A stretch of DNA of 64,000 nucleotides. Source: Larix kaempferi (taxonomy: Eukaryota > Streptophyta > Pinopsida > Pinales > Pinaceae). Made by a program: the position numbers and the translations under genes. The DNA is taken from the NCBI GenBank assembly GCA_027924585.1, contig BSBM01000964.1:4637001-4701000 (forward strand), read 5' to 3'. How positions within the stretch are numbered: the first letter of the stretch is position 1; each line of letters begins with the position of its first letter. Positions 62,722 through 64,000 of this stretch are shown one piece after another. The notes under the pieces are model-generated. The model made no database searches and was not told the DNA's origin. It was given only the letters and a program-made list of their open reading frames with translations.

Positions 62722-64000
62722 TCAAAGCTCTAGATGTGGAAATTGTTGTTGAATCTGAAGGAGTGGTTCCCACGTAGCATCCTCTGGTTGCATGTCGTGC
62801 CATTGAATTAAGACCTCTGTGATAGAGCGAGAGCGAAGCTGACGAGTGCGCCGATTGAGGATGGCCTCCGGCTCCAAAAGGATGGATCCTTCATTATCCA
62901 GTTCGGGTAAAATCGTTTGTCCACTGATGTTGGTGCCAAGAACTTTCTTCAGACAAGAGACATGAAAGACTGGATAAATGCAGGAAGAAGGAGGAATTTC
63001 CAATTTATAAGCAACAGACCCAATCTTCTGAAGAATCCGATATGGCCCATAGAACTTTGGAGTGAGCTTATGACGCCCTTTGAGTTTCAGGGAGGATTGC
63101 TTGTACGGATGGAGATGAAGAAAAACCATATCGCCTACTTGAAAAGTGAGCTCAGAACGGTGATGATCAGCTTGTTTCTTCATGCGATTTCTTGCCATGT
63201 GAAGATTGTCCCGCAAAATGCGAAGAATCTGATCGCGGTTTCGAAGGACCGTGTCAACTTCCTGAACTGGTGAAATGTTGGGGGTGTATGGAAGAAGAAC
63301 TGGAGGTGCCTGACCATAGACTGCTTTATATGGGGTAATTTTAGAGGCAGTGTGGTAAGAGGTATTGTACCACCATTCAATGAGAGGGAGCCACTTTTCC
63401 CACTGATGTTGTTGTTCAGAGGTGAAGCAACGAAGATAAGTTTCCAAGCATTTATTGATAATTTCAGTCTGACCATTTGTTTGTAGGTGATACCCTGAAC
63501 TCATCTTTAGTTTGGTGCCAGTGTGGCGAAATAGTTCTATCCAAAAATGACTGGTGAAAGTCGCATCATGATCCGAGACAATGGAAGAAGGGATGCCATG
63601 AAGACGAAAGATCTGGTCTAGGAAAATTTGAGCGACTGAGGAGGCTGTATAGGGATGGTTGAGAGCACAAAAATGACTATATTTGGAGAGGTGATCAACC
63701 ACAATGAGAATCACTGTCTTCCCGCCAGATTTAGGGAGCCCTTCAATGAAATCCATAGAAATATTTGTCCAAATCCGTGTAGGTATGGGCAAGGGTTTGA
63801 GCAATCCTAGAAGAAGTGTTGTTTCACCCTTATTGTGCTGGCAGGTATCACATTCAGCCACCATCTATTGAATTGTCCTTTTCATGCCCTACCAAAAGAA
63901 GTTACGCCGTGCCCATTCATACGTTTTGAGGAACCCAGAGTTCCCTGCCGATGGAGAAGCATGGAGTTCATAGAAGACAACCTGTTGAAGATCTGTGCTC
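62722..64000 (-). pseudogene. Chromovirus pol, copy 2 (integrase and chromodomain; continues past window)
   Basis: The integrase core (D, D, E) and chromodomain are uninterrupted for 380 codons (63,864-62,722); TAGs at 63,865-63,867 and 63,889-63,891 precede it. This copy keeps AVYGQ, the usual residue, where copy 1 has VVYGQ, while copy 1 keeps LAPKFYGP where this copy has LTPKF. So each copy has mutated since the duplication. Confidence 0.88.

Larger units (their letters stand above)
61862..64000. repeat. Tandem duplication, copy 2 (runs off window)
   Basis: Equivalent to 57,244-59,382. It shares the TAG at 59,247/63,865 and 59,271/63,889, so those stops predate the duplication. Differences include codons giving Val/Ala, Ala/Thr, Asn/Ile and His/Arg in the integrase-chromodomain part. 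Confidence 0.9.

Overview
The window looks like intergenic DNA from a large plant nuclear genome, most likely a gymnosperm. This is inferred from the protein style of its Ty1/copia and Ty3/gypsy elements, a broken plant NLR gene, plant splice signals and nuclear-type tRNA-Gln genes; no species can be named. I see no intact single-copy host protein gene. Nearly everything is retrotransposon sequence in various stages of decay, plus tandem repeats, two CACTA transposon ends and a small tRNA-Gln cluster.

Layout. 1-11.5 kb: a minus-strand Tat-like Ty3/gypsy element. It has a 3' LTR at the window start, a clean 900-codon protease ORF, gag, and an archaeal-like RNase H remnant, but no reverse transcriptase core or integrase. 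Between the RNase H and the 3' LTR it carries a plus-strand (antisense) plant-mobile-domain (PMD) gene with its own TATA box, a 96-bp intron and a leader made of 34-bp hairpin repeats. 11.6-15.1 kb: a decayed plus-strand copia element (A) ending in an LTR. 15.1-20.4 kb: a better preserved copia element (B, protease to RNase H, one stop) with its 3' LTR. In both, the stretch between pol and the 3' LTR is about 1.5 kb of tandem repeats. 20.4-27.5 kb: a second Tat-like element on the minus strand (PBS and 5' LTR visible), cut in the RT by copia B and broken almost entirely by TAG stops in one frame. 27.9-29.5 kb: two CACTA right ends flanking a tRNA-Val-like sequence. 29.5-33.9 kb: a broken unknown gene (minus) with coiled-coil repeats, a possible promoter and splice sites, and two degenerate 33-bp arrays.

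34.0-35.3 kb: a solo LTR. 35.4-38.7 kb: a truncated minus-strand copia with PBS and LTR. 38.7-43 kb: AT-rich DNA with one decayed coiled-coil/G-patch ORF. 43.2-45.0 kb: an NLR pseudogene running into a minisatellite. 45.2-45.5 kb: a small solo LTR. 46.2-53.7 kb: tandem segmental duplication of a unit of about 3.3-3.7 kb, each carrying a tRNA-Gln. 54.1-55.3 kb: old degenerate repeats. 55.7-56.4 kb: the 3' end of a LINE, interrupted by a copia LTR. 57.2-64.0 kb: a copia gag interrupted by a chromovirus (gypsy with chromodomain), then another copia LTR and gag start; this 4,618-bp composite is duplicated in tandem and the second copy runs off the window.

The genes do not form a host pathway: they are successive, nested insertions. 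The element with an antisense, spliced, separately promoted PMD gene is the part most worth following up.
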